DNA of 64,000 nucleotides from Loktanella sp. 3ANDIMAR09 (GCF_001420005.1 NZ_LJAK01000006.1:62001-126000), one strand, 5' to 3'; positions 28,082 to 36,533 are shown, numbered from the stretch's first letter. Translations and numbers: made by a program. Notes: generated by a model not told the origin, from the sequence alone.

Positions 28082-28713
28082 CTAGATTTCAATGGCCTCG
28101 GAAATTGCTAGAGCGTCCTCAAGTTCGACGCCCAGATACCTGACTGAGCTGTCCATCTTGGTATGACCAAGCAGAAGCTGAACCGCCCGCAAGTTGCCGG
28201 TCTTCTTGTAGATCTGGGTCACCTTTGTTCGCCTCATTGAATGCGTGCCATATGCGCTCGCTTCTAGACCGATCGAGGTGACCCAATCTCGGACGATCCG
28301 CGCATACTGGCGTGTCGAGATGTGCAGGCTTTCATGGAACCGACTCGGCCAAAGGTACTCCGAGCCGACCATGAGCTCATCTTCCATCCACTTTTCGACC
28401 GACGCCCGTGTGCCTTCGGATATCTCGAACCGCACAGGTTTCTGTGTCTTACTTTGTAGCACCGATGCTCGTTCCTTGATCTGACCAGACGCCATGACGT
28501 CGACGACTTTCATCTTCACCAAGTCACGCCGCGCAGCTTGCTGTCGATCGCCATACTGAACAGCGCGAGGTCTCGATGGTTCTCGGCCAGTTCAAGTCGA
28601 ACACGGATTGCCCAGACGTGTTTTGGTTTCAGTGGCCGTTTCTGCCCAACGATGCGACCCTTGTTCCAGGCGGGGCGAAGTGCGCGAATGGCTGGTAGGT
28701 TTGATGTTTCCAT
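28082..28713 (-). pseudogene. Tyrosine-type recombinase/integrase with a frameshift
   Basis: The first part, METSNLPAIRALRPAWNKGR through AIDSKLRG, and the second, VKMKVVDVMASG through ALAISEAIEI, together match a compact integrase of about 210 residues common in Rhizobiales and Rhodobacterales. They lie in different frames: one base is missing near 28527, so the expected Gly-Cys-Asp-Leu-Val reads GVTW then stop. Catalytic Arg (SKLRG), HSMRRTK, LGHTKMDSS and the tyrosine in VRYLG are all encoded, so it decayed recently. Relatives are often tied to insertion elements or genomic islands. Confidence 0.85.
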
Positions 28714-28979
28714 GACTGATCCTCCGATCCGCCATGCCCTCCACATCGACAACCCGACGTTGACCATGCAATTATATCAAAAGCCTCTGCCCTGCATCCC
28801 ACGACTGCTCTGAGCCCGAGTTGTGGAATGCCGCAAATCCGCAAGATGTCCGCTGTTCGTCCGAGGGGCTTTGGTCTGTCTATGCTCTCAGTGGGTGGTC
28901 ATCTGAAATTCCGACCTATTTGAATAAGAGCATACGATACGCAGAATTGAAAATCTGCATTTGAAACAGGGAATAACTC

Positions 28980-29951
28980 ATGACTTCTTTTGATCTCTCG
29001 CGCCGTGGAATGATCCTCGGCGCCGCTGGCGGGGCTGCCCTTCTTGCCGCCGGACGCCCACAGGTCCTCCAGGCCGCGGCCCATACAACGGTGCCACTTC
29101 CAACCTTCTATGACCGTATGGTCGGCAATCTGCGCGTGACGACCTTACTGGACGGGTATTTCGAGCTTGATCAGAACATGGTGACAAACCTTGGGGACGA
29201 GCAAATCGACGAAGGATTGAAGGCGGCCTATCTTGACCCTGCGGATCCGATTCCGCTGGCAATCAGTACGCACGTCATTCGCCAGGGGGACCAGGTCAGT
29301 TTGATCGATGCTGGTGCGGGCGGTTCCTTTGGACCAACAGCAGGCCGGTTGCGCACATCGCTTGAATCGCTTGGCGTTGCACCTGAAGACGTGACGCGCG
29401 TTGTGTTGACCCACATGCACCCGGATCACATCGGGGGATTGATGGGAGATAATGGCGCGGTCTTCCCGAATGCATCTTTGCATGTCAGCGAAACCGATCA
29501 TGCCTTCTGGACGGATGAGACGATCGCATCGGGTGCGCCGGAATCGTCGCAAGGTTTCTTCGCACTGGCACGTGCTGTCAGCGAAGCTTACACCCAGCGG
29601 ACTGAAATGTTTGGAGGCAATACCGATCTTGGTGGCGGCCTTACGACTTTGGCCATGCCGGGGCATACGCCTGGACACAGCGGGATCCGTGTGTCGGATG
29701 GCTCTGATCAGTTGATCATATGGGGAGACAGCACAGCTGTGGCGTCGCTGCAGTTTCAACACCCCGATGCCGGCATCGCCTTCGACGCAGATAGCACGCA
29801 GGCCGCCGAGACTCGCCGCCGCGTCCTGGATATGGTGGTTGCCGACAAGATTGCCGTTGCGGGCACCCATTTGCCGTTCCCCGGTATCGGCCATGTCGAA
29901 GAAAAGGATGGGGCCTACGCCTGGGTTCCAGAAGTATGGCGGCACATGTAA
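28980..29951 (+). CDS. Tat-exported MBL-fold metallo-hydrolase
   Basis: 323 residues. A twin-arginine signal (LSRRGMILGAAGG) leads to the periplasm. Zn ligands are in THMHPDHIGG (His145, His147, Asp149, His150), MPGHTPGHSG and WGDSTAV, with a last His in AGTHLPFPGIGH. The arrangement resembles AHL-lactonase-like and arylsulfatase-like MBL proteins found in proteobacterial islands. Base composition is lower in GC than the core genes. It lies alone after the integrase remnant, divergent from it, so it may have been acquired with that element. Confidence 0.85.
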   Translation: MTSFDLSRRGMILGAAGGAALLAAGRPQVLQAAAHTTVPLPTFYDRMVGNLRVTTLLDGYFELDQNMVTNLGDEQIDEGLKAAYLDPADPIPLAISTHVIRQGDQVSLIDAGAGGSFGPTAGRLRTSLESLGVAPEDVTRVVLTHMHPDHIGGLMGDNGAVFPNASLHVSETDHAFWTDETIASGAPESSQGFFALARAVSEAYTQRTEMFGGNTDLGGGLTTLAMPGHTPGHSGIRVSDGSDQLIIWGDSTAVASLQFQHPDAGIAFDADSTQAAETRRRVLDMVVADKIAVAGTHLPFPGIGHVEEKDGAYAWVPEVWRHM

Positions 29952-30548
29952 AGCGGTCGTTTCGCAAAGCCGAAAGCTGGTGGCGAATTTTCGGGCCGAT
30001 TGCTATACTTAGGGAGCTACTTAAGCATCGGGACGAAAAAACGAACCGCACACTTTAAGCCTGCAGAATGGCGTTGTCGGACCAATCCCAATTTGTCCGA
30101 CAGCGTTACTCGGGCGACATCACGCTTACAACTCGGGCGATTTGTCCCTTAGGCTCCTGGCCCGAGAAGTTGCCGTGGCAGAGATATCAGATTTTAGAGT
30201 TCACAAGAATTAGGCACTACATTGCGCCGCCCCGACCTCATCCAGCCTGAACTGCGTCGTTCCTTCGCATCTAATGAGGGTAAAGGGACGTGCCCGGGAA
30301 CTTGTCATCGCATGCTCGTCTCTTCCTGAGTCGGCTGTGCATTGGCGAGGACAGCATTGACATTGGAATTGGCATTGCCGAAGCGGACAATCAAATTGGT
30401 GTCTCGAACCGCAGCTTCGTCCCGTGGTGCAGTCAACGAGCATATCAACATGCTGCGGTCATGGATCAATGTCCGCTACGCGGGCTGCAACTGCAGCATC
30501 TGAAGCGAGGGGCGAAGGTCCGGTATGGGCCGAAAGCCCCCCCAAACC
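29952..30548. other. Gene-free stretch of about 600 bases
   Basis: No credible gene on either strand; the short open frames have no ribosome sites or family likeness. It contains AAAGCGGTCG at 29950-29959, a stem TGTCGGAC / GTCCGACA at 30075-30102 embedded between two GCGT words, and AAGGTCCGGTATGGGCCG at 30515-30532. These look like remains of repeats or an element. Confidence 0.55.
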
Positions 30549-30550
30549 AA

Positions 30551-30586
30551 AAACGCCCCCGGCCAGTCTGGCCGAGGGCGTCTTTT
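30551..30586 (-). terminator. Terminator of the DUF4394 gene
   Basis: Stem ACGCCC..CGGCCA / TGGCCG.GGGCGT with a 3-base loop, followed on the minus strand by TTTTTTGGTTT. It ends the DUF4394 transcript and, with TCTTTT on the other side, may work both ways. Confidence 0.8.
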
Positions 30587-30626
30587 GCATCCGTTGGACG
30601 GTCCGGGAAAGTCCGTCTGTCGGAAA

Positions 30627-31481
30627 TTACATGCCTTTGGAGGCCGCAAACCCGGTGAACCCGCCCATGCCGAGGTCGGCGAGGTTGGTCAGGGCACCCG
30701 AGGTCAGGTCCACGAGGTAGAGGCCTGCGGTCTCGGACCCTTCGGTCTGCAGCACGGCGTAGGCCATGTCGTCGCCCTCGGTCGCGGACACGATGTCAAA
30801 GCCGCCCATTGCGGTGACGTCGACGGGCTCTCCGTCCAGGGTCAGTGCGCCGACGGTTGCCAGTTCACCCGCGTTGTTAGCCAGTGTGACCAGTGCGTCG
30901 GTGCCTGCGTCGATGGCGTATTGTGCTGTCGACGCTGCCGTCGCACCGGGGATCGCGTTGGTGTAGGCGTTCGCAAAGATGGCGGGCGTCGCGCGTGCGT
31001 TTGCGTCACCGTCCAGGTAGAACGCATCGGTAAAGCGCAGGACAGAGTTTGCACGCTCGTCCGCGTCACCGAAACCTTCGGGGAAATAGACGAGGTTGGC
31101 ACCGTCCTCACCCACCAGGCGCACGGCGTCGATCTGGTTGTTGAAGTCGAATGCGACTGCACCCTCGCCGATCATGGCGTCGTCGGCGAATGTGGCCCCC
31201 AGATCGGTCAGCGCGCCCGTGGTGGCGTCGATGTCATAGATCGTGCCGTCTGCGAACCCCAGCAGCTGGCCCGTGACCGGACGATAGGCGATGGCGCGCA
31301 GCGGTGTTTCCAGCGCAAAGGTCTGCACCTCTCCGGGTGCTGCGATATCGGCCATGGTGACCAGCGTCGCGCCGTCCTCGGCCAGGGCATAGCCCATGGT
31401 GCCGGCGTGGGCCGCGGCAAAGGCCGGACCTGCGAGTGTTGCGGCTGCGATGGTGGCGATGGCTGTCGTTTTCATGGTCAT
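30627..31481 (-). CDS. DUF4394 domain-containing exported protein
   Basis: 284 residues. A signal peptide (TTAIATIAAATLAGPAFAAAHA) is followed by repeats of a beta-propeller-like pattern in which a property is read back, for example PLRAIAYRPVTGQLLGFAD and GTIYDIDATTGALTDLG, typical of DUF4394. Expected to be periplasmic or secreted. The function of the family is unknown. GGGAAG lies 6 bases before the chosen ATG. Single-gene unit with its own terminator. Confidence 0.8.
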   Translation of the reverse strand: MTMKTTAIATIAAATLAGPAFAAAHAGTMGYALAEDGATLVTMADIAAPGEVQTFALETPLRAIAYRPVTGQLLGFADGTIYDIDATTGALTDLGATFADDAMIGEGAVAFDFNNQIDAVRLVGEDGANLVYFPEGFGDADERANSVLRFTDAFYLDGDANARATPAIFANAYTNAIPGATAASTAQYAIDAGTDALVTLANNAGELATVGALTLDGEPVDVTAMGGFDIVSATEGDDMAYAVLQTEGSETAGLYLVDLTSGALTNLADLGMGGFTGFAASKGM

Positions 31482-31657
31482 AGTGTTCTTCCCAAAGTGA
31501 ATGCCGACGGTTGCGCCGGCGATTGAGGAAACCACGTCAGGGTGCCGGAAAAAGTTTCAGGGGGTGCGGGAATTTTCCTGTTTCACCGCGTTTTGCGGAT
31601 GGCTGGCGGGTTTTGCGCGCCTGCGCTAAGTCTGGGGTGAAACACAAGGATGACCCC

Positions 31658-32377
31658 ATGCCCGACAAACGCCCGCTGCTGGCCGTGCTGATCGATGCCG
31701 ACAACACCAGCCCCAAACATGCCGCCGCGATATTCGAGGAGGTAGCGCGCTTTGGCGAGGCATCGGTGCGGCGGATCTACGGGGATTTTGCCAGCAACCA
31801 GCTGGCCGGGTGGAACCGGGTGTTGCTGGAACACGGGCTGAACCCGCAGCAGTCGCCGGCCTATACCACGGGCAAGAATTCCAGCGATATCGCGCTGGTG
31901 ATCGATGCCATGGATTTGTTGCACACCGACCGGTTCCAGGGATTCGTGCTGGTCAGCTCCGACAGTGATTTCACGTCGCTGGCCGCGCGGATCCGCGAAC
32001 AGGGGGTGGATGTTTACGGGATCGGTCAAAAGAAGACGCCGGATGCGTTCCGCCGCGCGTGCAAGCGGTTCATCTTTGTCGAGAACCTGGGCGATACGGC
32101 AGAGACCACCCCCACCCCCAGCGACGGCCCCAAGGGTGAAACCAAGGAGGCCCCGCAGGATGTGATCCCGCTGGTGCTGGCCGCGATGCGGTCGATCGAT
32201 CCGGATGCGGATTGGTACACGCTGGGGCAGCTGGGCCAATACCTGGTCAGCGCAACACCCGAGTTCGATCCCCGCACCTATGGCAGCGCAAAACTGTCCG
32301 ACCTGTTGCGCAAATCGGGCCGGTTCGAGGTCGCACAGCGACAGGGCAACCACCTGGAAGTGCGCCGGCTGGACTGA
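31658..32377 (+). CDS. NYN-domain ribonuclease with C-terminal OST-HTH/LOTUS domain
   Basis: 239 residues. The NYN (PIN-like) domain covers about residues 1-150 with the acidic active-site set: LIDADNTSP, RIYGDFAS, KNSSDIALVIDAMDLL and SSDSDFTSLAARI. A linker rich in Thr/Pro leads to residues 165-239, an OST-HTH/LOTUS-type winged helix (YTLGQLGQYLVSATPEFDP, KLSDLLRKSGRFEV) that may bind RNA. Related LabA-like proteins are widely conserved but targets are unknown. AAGGA sits 8 bases before the ATG. Confidence 0.88.
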   Translation: MPDKRPLLAVLIDADNTSPKHAAAIFEEVARFGEASVRRIYGDFASNQLAGWNRVLLEHGLNPQQSPAYTTGKNSSDIALVIDAMDLLHTDRFQGFVLVSSDSDFTSLAARIREQGVDVYGIGQKKTPDAFRRACKRFIFVENLGDTAETTPTPSDGPKGETKEAPQDVIPLVLAAMRSIDPDADWYTLGQLGQYLVSATPEFDPRTYGSAKLSDLLRKSGRFEVAQRQGNHLEVRRLD

Positions 32378-32406
32378 GGGCTTGTGCTGGCCCGGATTTC
32401 GACTAC

Positions 32407-32423
32407 TTTAGAATTATTCTAAA
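32407..32423. promoter_or_regulatory. Irr box (iron control element) ahead of mbfA
   Basis: TTTAGAATTATTCTAAA is a perfect 17-base palindrome and matches the ICE/Irr box consensus with TTTAGAA and TTCTAAA arms. It ends 12 bases before the mbfA start, next to the ribosome site, so Irr bound under low iron would block mbfA, as is known for Irr control of mbfA in Rhizobiales. Confidence 0.85.
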
Positions 32424-32434
32424 TGAGGGCCGCC

Positions 32435-33412
32435 ATGATACCCGGTTTCAACCAGCGCCGCCGTTTTGCCGATCTGACCGAACAGGAAGTGCTGGCGCTT
32501 GCCATCTCATCCGAGGAGGACGACGGGCGGATCTATCGCAGCTACGCCGAGATGCTGCGCACCGACTATCCGGCCAGCGCGGCCGTGTTCGACGGAATGG
32601 CCGCCGAAGAGGATGGACATCGCAGGCGGCTGATTGATCTGCACCGCGCCCGGTTCGGAGAGGTGATCCCCCTGATCCGGCGCGAACACGTGTCCGGGTT
32701 CTACGCGCGCCGCCCGGTCTGGCTGACGGCCAATCTGCCGCTGGACACGATCCGTGCGCAGGCCAGCCAGATGGAACGGGATGCCGCACGGTTCTACACC
32801 CACGCAGCCCAGGCGACGACGGATGCGGCGACCCGGAAGTTGCTGGGCGATCTGGCCGCCGCGGAAAGTGGCCACATCGACACCGCCGACCAGCTGACAC
32901 GCGACAATCTGGGGGCCACGGCCCTGAACGAGGAAGACGCCGCCGCCCACCGACAATTCGTGCTGACCTGGGTGCAGCCGGGACTGGCGGGGCTGATGGA
33001 CGGATCGGTCAGCACGCTGGCCCCGATCTTTGCGACCGCCTTTGCGACACAGGATACGCATACGACATTCCTGGTTGGACTTGCCGCGAGTATCGGTGCC
33101 GGTATTTCAATGGGCTTTACCGAGGCTGCGTCCGACGATGGCCAGATTTCGGGGCGGGGGTCACCGCTGAAGCGTGGCATCGCGGCGGGCGTCATGACGA
33201 CCGTCGGCGGACTGGGTCACGCCCTGCCCTATCTGATCCCGGATTTCTGGACGGCCACGATCATCGCGATGATCGTCGTGTTTGTCGAACTCTGGGCGAT
33301 CGCCTGGATCCAGAACCGCTATATGCAAACGCCGTTCCTGCGCGCGGCGTTCCAGGTGGTGCTGGGGGGCGCGCTGGTGTTCGGTGCGGGTGCGTTGATC
33401 GGGGCGGGATAG
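32435..33412 (+). CDS. mbfA: Membrane-bound ferritin-like iron exporter MbfA
   Basis: 325 residues. The N-terminal ferritin/rubrerythrin-like domain (about 1-150) holds diiron ligands in AISSEEDDGRIYRSYAEM, AAEEDGHRR, QMERDAARFY and AAAESGHID. The C-terminal VIT1-like part (about 165-325) has several membrane helices, including GISMGFTEAASDDG. MbfA exports ferrous iron from the cytoplasm and limits oxidative stress. The ATG of MIPGFNQ is preferred because GAGGG lies 4-8 bases before it; an ATG 12 bases upstream overlaps the Irr box and has no ribosome site. Confidence 0.93.
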   Translation: MIPGFNQRRRFADLTEQEVLALAISSEEDDGRIYRSYAEMLRTDYPASAAVFDGMAAEEDGHRRRLIDLHRARFGEVIPLIRREHVSGFYARRPVWLTANLPLDTIRAQASQMERDAARFYTHAAQATTDAATRKLLGDLAAAESGHIDTADQLTRDNLGATALNEEDAAAHRQFVLTWVQPGLAGLMDGSVSTLAPIFATAFATQDTHTTFLVGLAASIGAGISMGFTEAASDDGQISGRGSPLKRGIAAGVMTTVGGLGHALPYLIPDFWTATIIAMIVVFVELWAIAWIQNRYMQTPFLRAAFQVVLGGALVFGAGALIGAG

Positions 33413-33459
33413 CCGATTTTTCGCGAAAAATCGGGCGGTTCCACATTTTCGCGAAAATG
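33413..33459. repeat. Two consecutive perfect palindromes centred on TTTTCGCGAAAA
   Basis: The first, 33413-33434, is a 22-base perfect palindrome; the second, 33444-33459, is CATTTTCGCGAAAATG. Both start right after the mbfA stop codon and precede a family B repeat. They may form the transcript end of mbfA or be part of a composite intergenic repeat. Confidence 0.7.
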
Positions 33460-33480
33460 CGGGGGCGCTGTGCGCCCTGT

Positions 33481-33500
33481 GAGTATTTTTGGCAAGATGA
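33481..33500 (+). repeat. Intergenic repeat family B, copy 1
   Basis: GAGTATTTTTGGCAAGATGA, identical to 55643-55662 and to the minus strand at 62606-62625, with a near copy at 38509-38528. It lies 46 bases before the start of the BciB-like gene. Confidence 0.8.
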
Positions 33501-33546
33501 TGCTGAACGGCTTTCAACTTGGCCCGGCGCGGGGCAAGGTTTGCGG

Positions 33547-34764
33547 ATGGACATGACACCCGACACCCTGCGCGATGCCGCGCCCCGCAGCCTGTGCACC
33601 GATTGCGGGGTCAGCCGGATGGCCGATCCCGGTGCCTGCGGGGCAGCCTGCCAGTTCATCGCACCCGATTATCCACGTCTGGAACGGCAGGTTCACGGGC
33701 GCGATGCGGCACACGCGGGGGACGAGGCGTTCTTTGGCGTGACGCAGGCGATGTATCGTGCCGCGATGGTGCAACCACGAGATGGGGCGCAATGGACGGG
33801 GATCACCACGTCACTGGCGGCTGATCTGTTGCGGCGCGGTGCTGTGGACGCAGTTCTGGCCTGTGTCCCCGACGCAGAGGATCGCTGGGCACCGGTGCCC
33901 GCCATCCTGACCGAGCCTGACGACCTGAGGCGCGCGCGGGGCATGCGCATGGGCTATGCGCCGCTGCTGGCCGCACTGGAGCCCGCGATTGCGGCAGGTC
34001 ACAGGCGGGTCGCAGTCGTAGGCATACCCTGTCAGGTCTATGCCCTGCGGGCGATCGAGGCGCAGCTGGGGCTGGAGAGGCTGTATGTCATCGGCACGCC
34101 CTGTTCGGACAACACGACAACCGCCAATTTCCATGATTTCCTGGGCAGGCTGACGGACCGGCCGGACGAGGTGACCTATCTGGAATTTCGCGCGGATTTC
34201 CATGTCGAACTGCGGTTTCGTGACCACAGCCGTCGCTTGATCCCGTTTCTGAAGCTGCCGATTTCGGATCTGCCGGATGATTTTTTCCCGCTGACCTGCC
34301 GGACCTGCGTTGATTACACGAACCGCCTGGCGGATATCACCGTCGGCTACATGGCGGGTGAAGGCGAACAATGGCTGATCGTGCGCAACGCACGCGGGGC
34401 AGAGATGCTGGCGGGTCTGGGTGATGCCGTGCAACTGGCGGCACCGGGATCGCGGGGCAAGCGGCGCAGTTCCGTTGCGGGATTCATCGCGAATACCCGG
34501 CTGGCCGCTGGCGGTTTGCCATTGCGCCGGATGCCGGACTGGCTGCGCCCCGTCATGGGCTGGCTGATGCCGCGCATCGGTCCCAAGGGGCTGGAATTCG
34601 CCCGTGCGCGGGTCGAGATGAAGGCGGCAGAATCGATCCTGCATCTGCGACGGGCCGCACCGGCCAAGATGAAGAACATGATCCCCGGTCACGTCTGGCG
34701 GATTGCCGCCCCCTACGACCTGACACCTCAAGCGGGGGAACAAAAGGATGACGGCACGCCTTGA
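33547..34764 (+). CDS. Coenzyme F420 hydrogenase/dehydrogenase beta subunit family protein (BciB/HCAR-like)
   Basis: 405 residues. Cysteines for Fe-S clusters are seen in SLCTDCGVSRMADPGACGAAC and LTCRTCVDYTNRLADITVGYM; VVGIPCQVYALRAIEA and VIGTPCSDNTTTANFHDFL are hallmarks of the branch that includes 3,8-divinyl chlorophyllide reductase BciB and hydroxymethyl chlorophyll reductase. It should be an FAD- and Fe-S-containing reductase fed by ferredoxin. No other pigment genes are in the window, so the substrate is open. Downstream lies a DUF3140 gene. Confidence 0.8.
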   Translation: MDMTPDTLRDAAPRSLCTDCGVSRMADPGACGAACQFIAPDYPRLERQVHGRDAAHAGDEAFFGVTQAMYRAAMVQPRDGAQWTGITTSLAADLLRRGAVDAVLACVPDAEDRWAPVPAILTEPDDLRRARGMRMGYAPLLAALEPAIAAGHRRVAVVGIPCQVYALRAIEAQLGLERLYVIGTPCSDNTTTANFHDFLGRLTDRPDEVTYLEFRADFHVELRFRDHSRRLIPFLKLPISDLPDDFFPLTCRTCVDYTNRLADITVGYMAGEGEQWLIVRNARGAEMLAGLGDAVQLAAPGSRGKRRSSVAGFIANTRLAAGGLPLRRMPDWLRPVMGWLMPRIGPKGLEFARARVEMKAAESILHLRRAAPAKMKNMIPGHVWRIAAPYDLTPQAGEQKDDGTP

Positions 34765-34786
34765 TCCCGCAACACAGGAGAATGGC

Positions 34787-35122
34787 ATGTCTTCAAAATC
34801 CAAGGACACGATCTGGGACGACTGGCGCGATCTGGTCAATATGGCACCGCAAGAACTGGAAGACTGGCTCAAGACAGACGAGAGCAAATCCGTCGGCGAC
34901 AGCGATAGCGGCGAGAGCACCGGCCACGCCTCCGGTCGTCGCATCGTCAAGATCAAACGCACCAACAAGGACGCGCTGACGGACGACCAGTGGGACCACA
35001 TGGCCAAGGTCGTGGGCTACATCAAACGACACCTGGCGCAGGGTGGTCCGGACAAGGGTGTCGCACAGTCCGATTGGCGTTACAGCCTGATGAATTGGGG
35101 GCACGATCCGCTGGCGGATTAA
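34787..35122 (+). CDS. DUF3140 domain-containing protein
   Basis: 111 residues. The segments MAPQELEDWLKTDESKSVG, GRRIVKIKRTNKDALTDDQ and HMAKVVGYIKRHLAQ match DUF3140, small soluble proteins of unknown function. AGGAG lies 6 bases before the chosen ATG. The gene shares a TTAA stop-codon overlap with the convergent nnrD, and follows the BciB-like gene closely, so the two may be cotranscribed. Confidence 0.85.
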   Translation: MSSKSKDTIWDDWRDLVNMAPQELEDWLKTDESKSVGDSDSGESTGHASGRRIVKIKRTNKDALTDDQWDHMAKVVGYIKRHLAQGGPDKGVAQSDWRYSLMNWGHDPLAD

Positions 35123-35988
35123 GGCTTTGACAGTACGGCAGAAAGAACGCGTGGCAGCGCATCGGGCAGGTCCTCTGCGATAAGGCCCGGACCCACGGCC
35201 GCGGCGCATTGCAGGTGCAGCTGCGCGCCCAGTGCTGCGGCACAGGCTGGCGCGAATCCACGGGCCAGCAGACCCGTGATGATCCCGGCCAGCACATCGC
35301 CAGCGCCAGCGGTCGCCAGCCATGCGGCATGCGGGATCGGGTCGGAGCTGACGACAACACAGGTGCCGTCCGGCCGTGCAACCAGCGTGTCCGGACCTTT
35401 GAACAGGACGACACAGCCAAGGTTACGCGCAGCTGTCCGGGCCAGCGTCACCCGGCAATCGGTCCGGTCAAACGCACCGGGGATCAGTCGGCGCAGTTCC
35501 CCGGCGTGGGGTGTGAGCACGACCCGATCCGAGGCGCGCGCCGAAAATGCCCGGCGATCCTGGGCGATCATGGTGATCGCATCCGCGTCAAGGCAAAGCG
35601 GAACGCTTTGCGACAGGACCACGTTGAGTTTCTCGCGCGCCGTGGCTGTCGTCCCGAAATTTGGACCCACGCAGATTGCATCAGGCGAAAGGGCCGCCAA
35701 TTGCCCGGCGAATTGCGGCGTCTGATCGTAGGTTTGCAACATGACCGCGTTCAGCTGTGCGGCATGGGCGTCAGCGGCGTCCCGGGGTGCCAGCATGGTC
35801 ACCAGCCCTGCGCCGATCCGCAGCGCGGCGCGCGCTGCCAGTCGCGCAGCCCCGCCCTGTAACGCAGGCCCAGCGCCGACCACCACATGACCATGGTCGA
35901 ATTTGTGGCGATCGCCAAACTTTGCCAGCCGGTCGCGGTGATCCGCCGTGATCCGGAATGTCGCAAGGTCAGGCGATCCCGCCGTCAT
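35119..35988 (-). CDS. nnrD: ADP-dependent NAD(P)H-hydrate dehydratase
   Basis: 289 residues equivalent to the C-terminal (NnrD) half of YjeF proteins: GHVVVGAGPALQGGAARLAARAAL-like opening (GHVVVGAGPALQGGAA), LDADAITMIA, VLTPHAGELRR, VLFKGPDTLVA and TAGAGDVLAGIITGLLA with the ATP/ADP-binding loop. It repairs hydrated NAD(P)H. The epimerase half NnrE is not fused here. The ATG overlaps the stop of the cytochrome b561 gene (ATGA), so both are co-translated. Confidence 0.9.
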   Translation of the reverse strand: MTAGSPDLATFRITADHRDRLAKFGDRHKFDHGHVVVGAGPALQGGAARLAARAALRIGAGLVTMLAPRDAADAHAAQLNAVMLQTYDQTPQFAGQLAALSPDAICVGPNFGTTATAREKLNVVLSQSVPLCLDADAITMIAQDRRAFSARASDRVVLTPHAGELRRLIPGAFDRTDCRVTLARTAARNLGCVVLFKGPDTLVARPDGTCVVVSSDPIPHAAWLATAGAGDVLAGIITGLLARGFAPACAAALGAQLHLQCAAAVGPGLIAEDLPDALPRVLSAVLSKP

Positions 35989-36533
35989 CACTGGCCGCCG
36001 GTCATGCGCTGCAGCGTGTGATCCTTTTGGATGATCCCGTGCCAGACGACCGCCATGGCGATGTGCCCCGCGATCAGCGCGAGCAGCAGCCACCCCATTT
36101 CACCGTGCAAATTGGCCGGAACCTGCATCCAGGCGATTTCGGTTTCGCGCGCGGGGAAAATCGGGATGCCGAAATAGCTGAAACCACGTTCGCTGCCCGC
36201 CGATGCCAGCAGGCGGGTGAACGGCACCAGGAACATCAGCGCATAGATCGCGACGTGACCCGCGACAGCAGCGGTGCCGATCGCCCCGCTGTGCGGCGGG
36301 CGGTTGGGTATGTTCAGCAGCCCCCAGATGCCGCGCAGCGCGACCAGCACAAAAAGCGTCGCACCAAGGTTGGTGTGATAGCTCCAGAGTGTTTCGCGCA
36401 GTGCATTTTCGCGTTCCAGCAGCGCGCGGGCCGCAGCCGAAGCGAATTGCGCCGCAAACAACAGTGCCATGCCCCAGTGCAGAACGCGGGAAATCACGCC
36501 GTAGCGGGTCGGTGTATCCTTGATCGTCGCCAT
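35988..36533 (-). CDS. Cytochrome b561 family protein
   Basis: 181 residues with four membrane helices and histidines positioned for two hemes: RVLHWGMALLFAAQF, WSYHTNLGATLF, GHVAIYALMFLVPFTR and ANLHGEMGWLLLALIAGHIAM. Such proteins pass electrons, often to superoxide or from ubiquinol. A textbook AAGGAG sits 6 bases before the chosen ATG. It is the first gene of a pair with nnrD; no functional link is obvious. Confidence 0.88.
   Translation of the reverse strand: MATIKDTPTRYGVISRVLHWGMALLFAAQFASAAARALLERENALRETLWSYHTNLGATLFVLVALRGIWGLLNIPNRPPHSGAIGTAAVAGHVAIYALMFLVPFTRLLASAGSERGFSYFGIPIFPARETEIAWMQVPANLHGEMGWLLLALIAGHIAMAVVWHGIIQKDHTLQRMTGGQ

Noticed and set aside
30068-30250. A 60-codon open frame in the gene-free stretch
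   Set aside because: No ribosome site, no coding-like composition, no family likeness.
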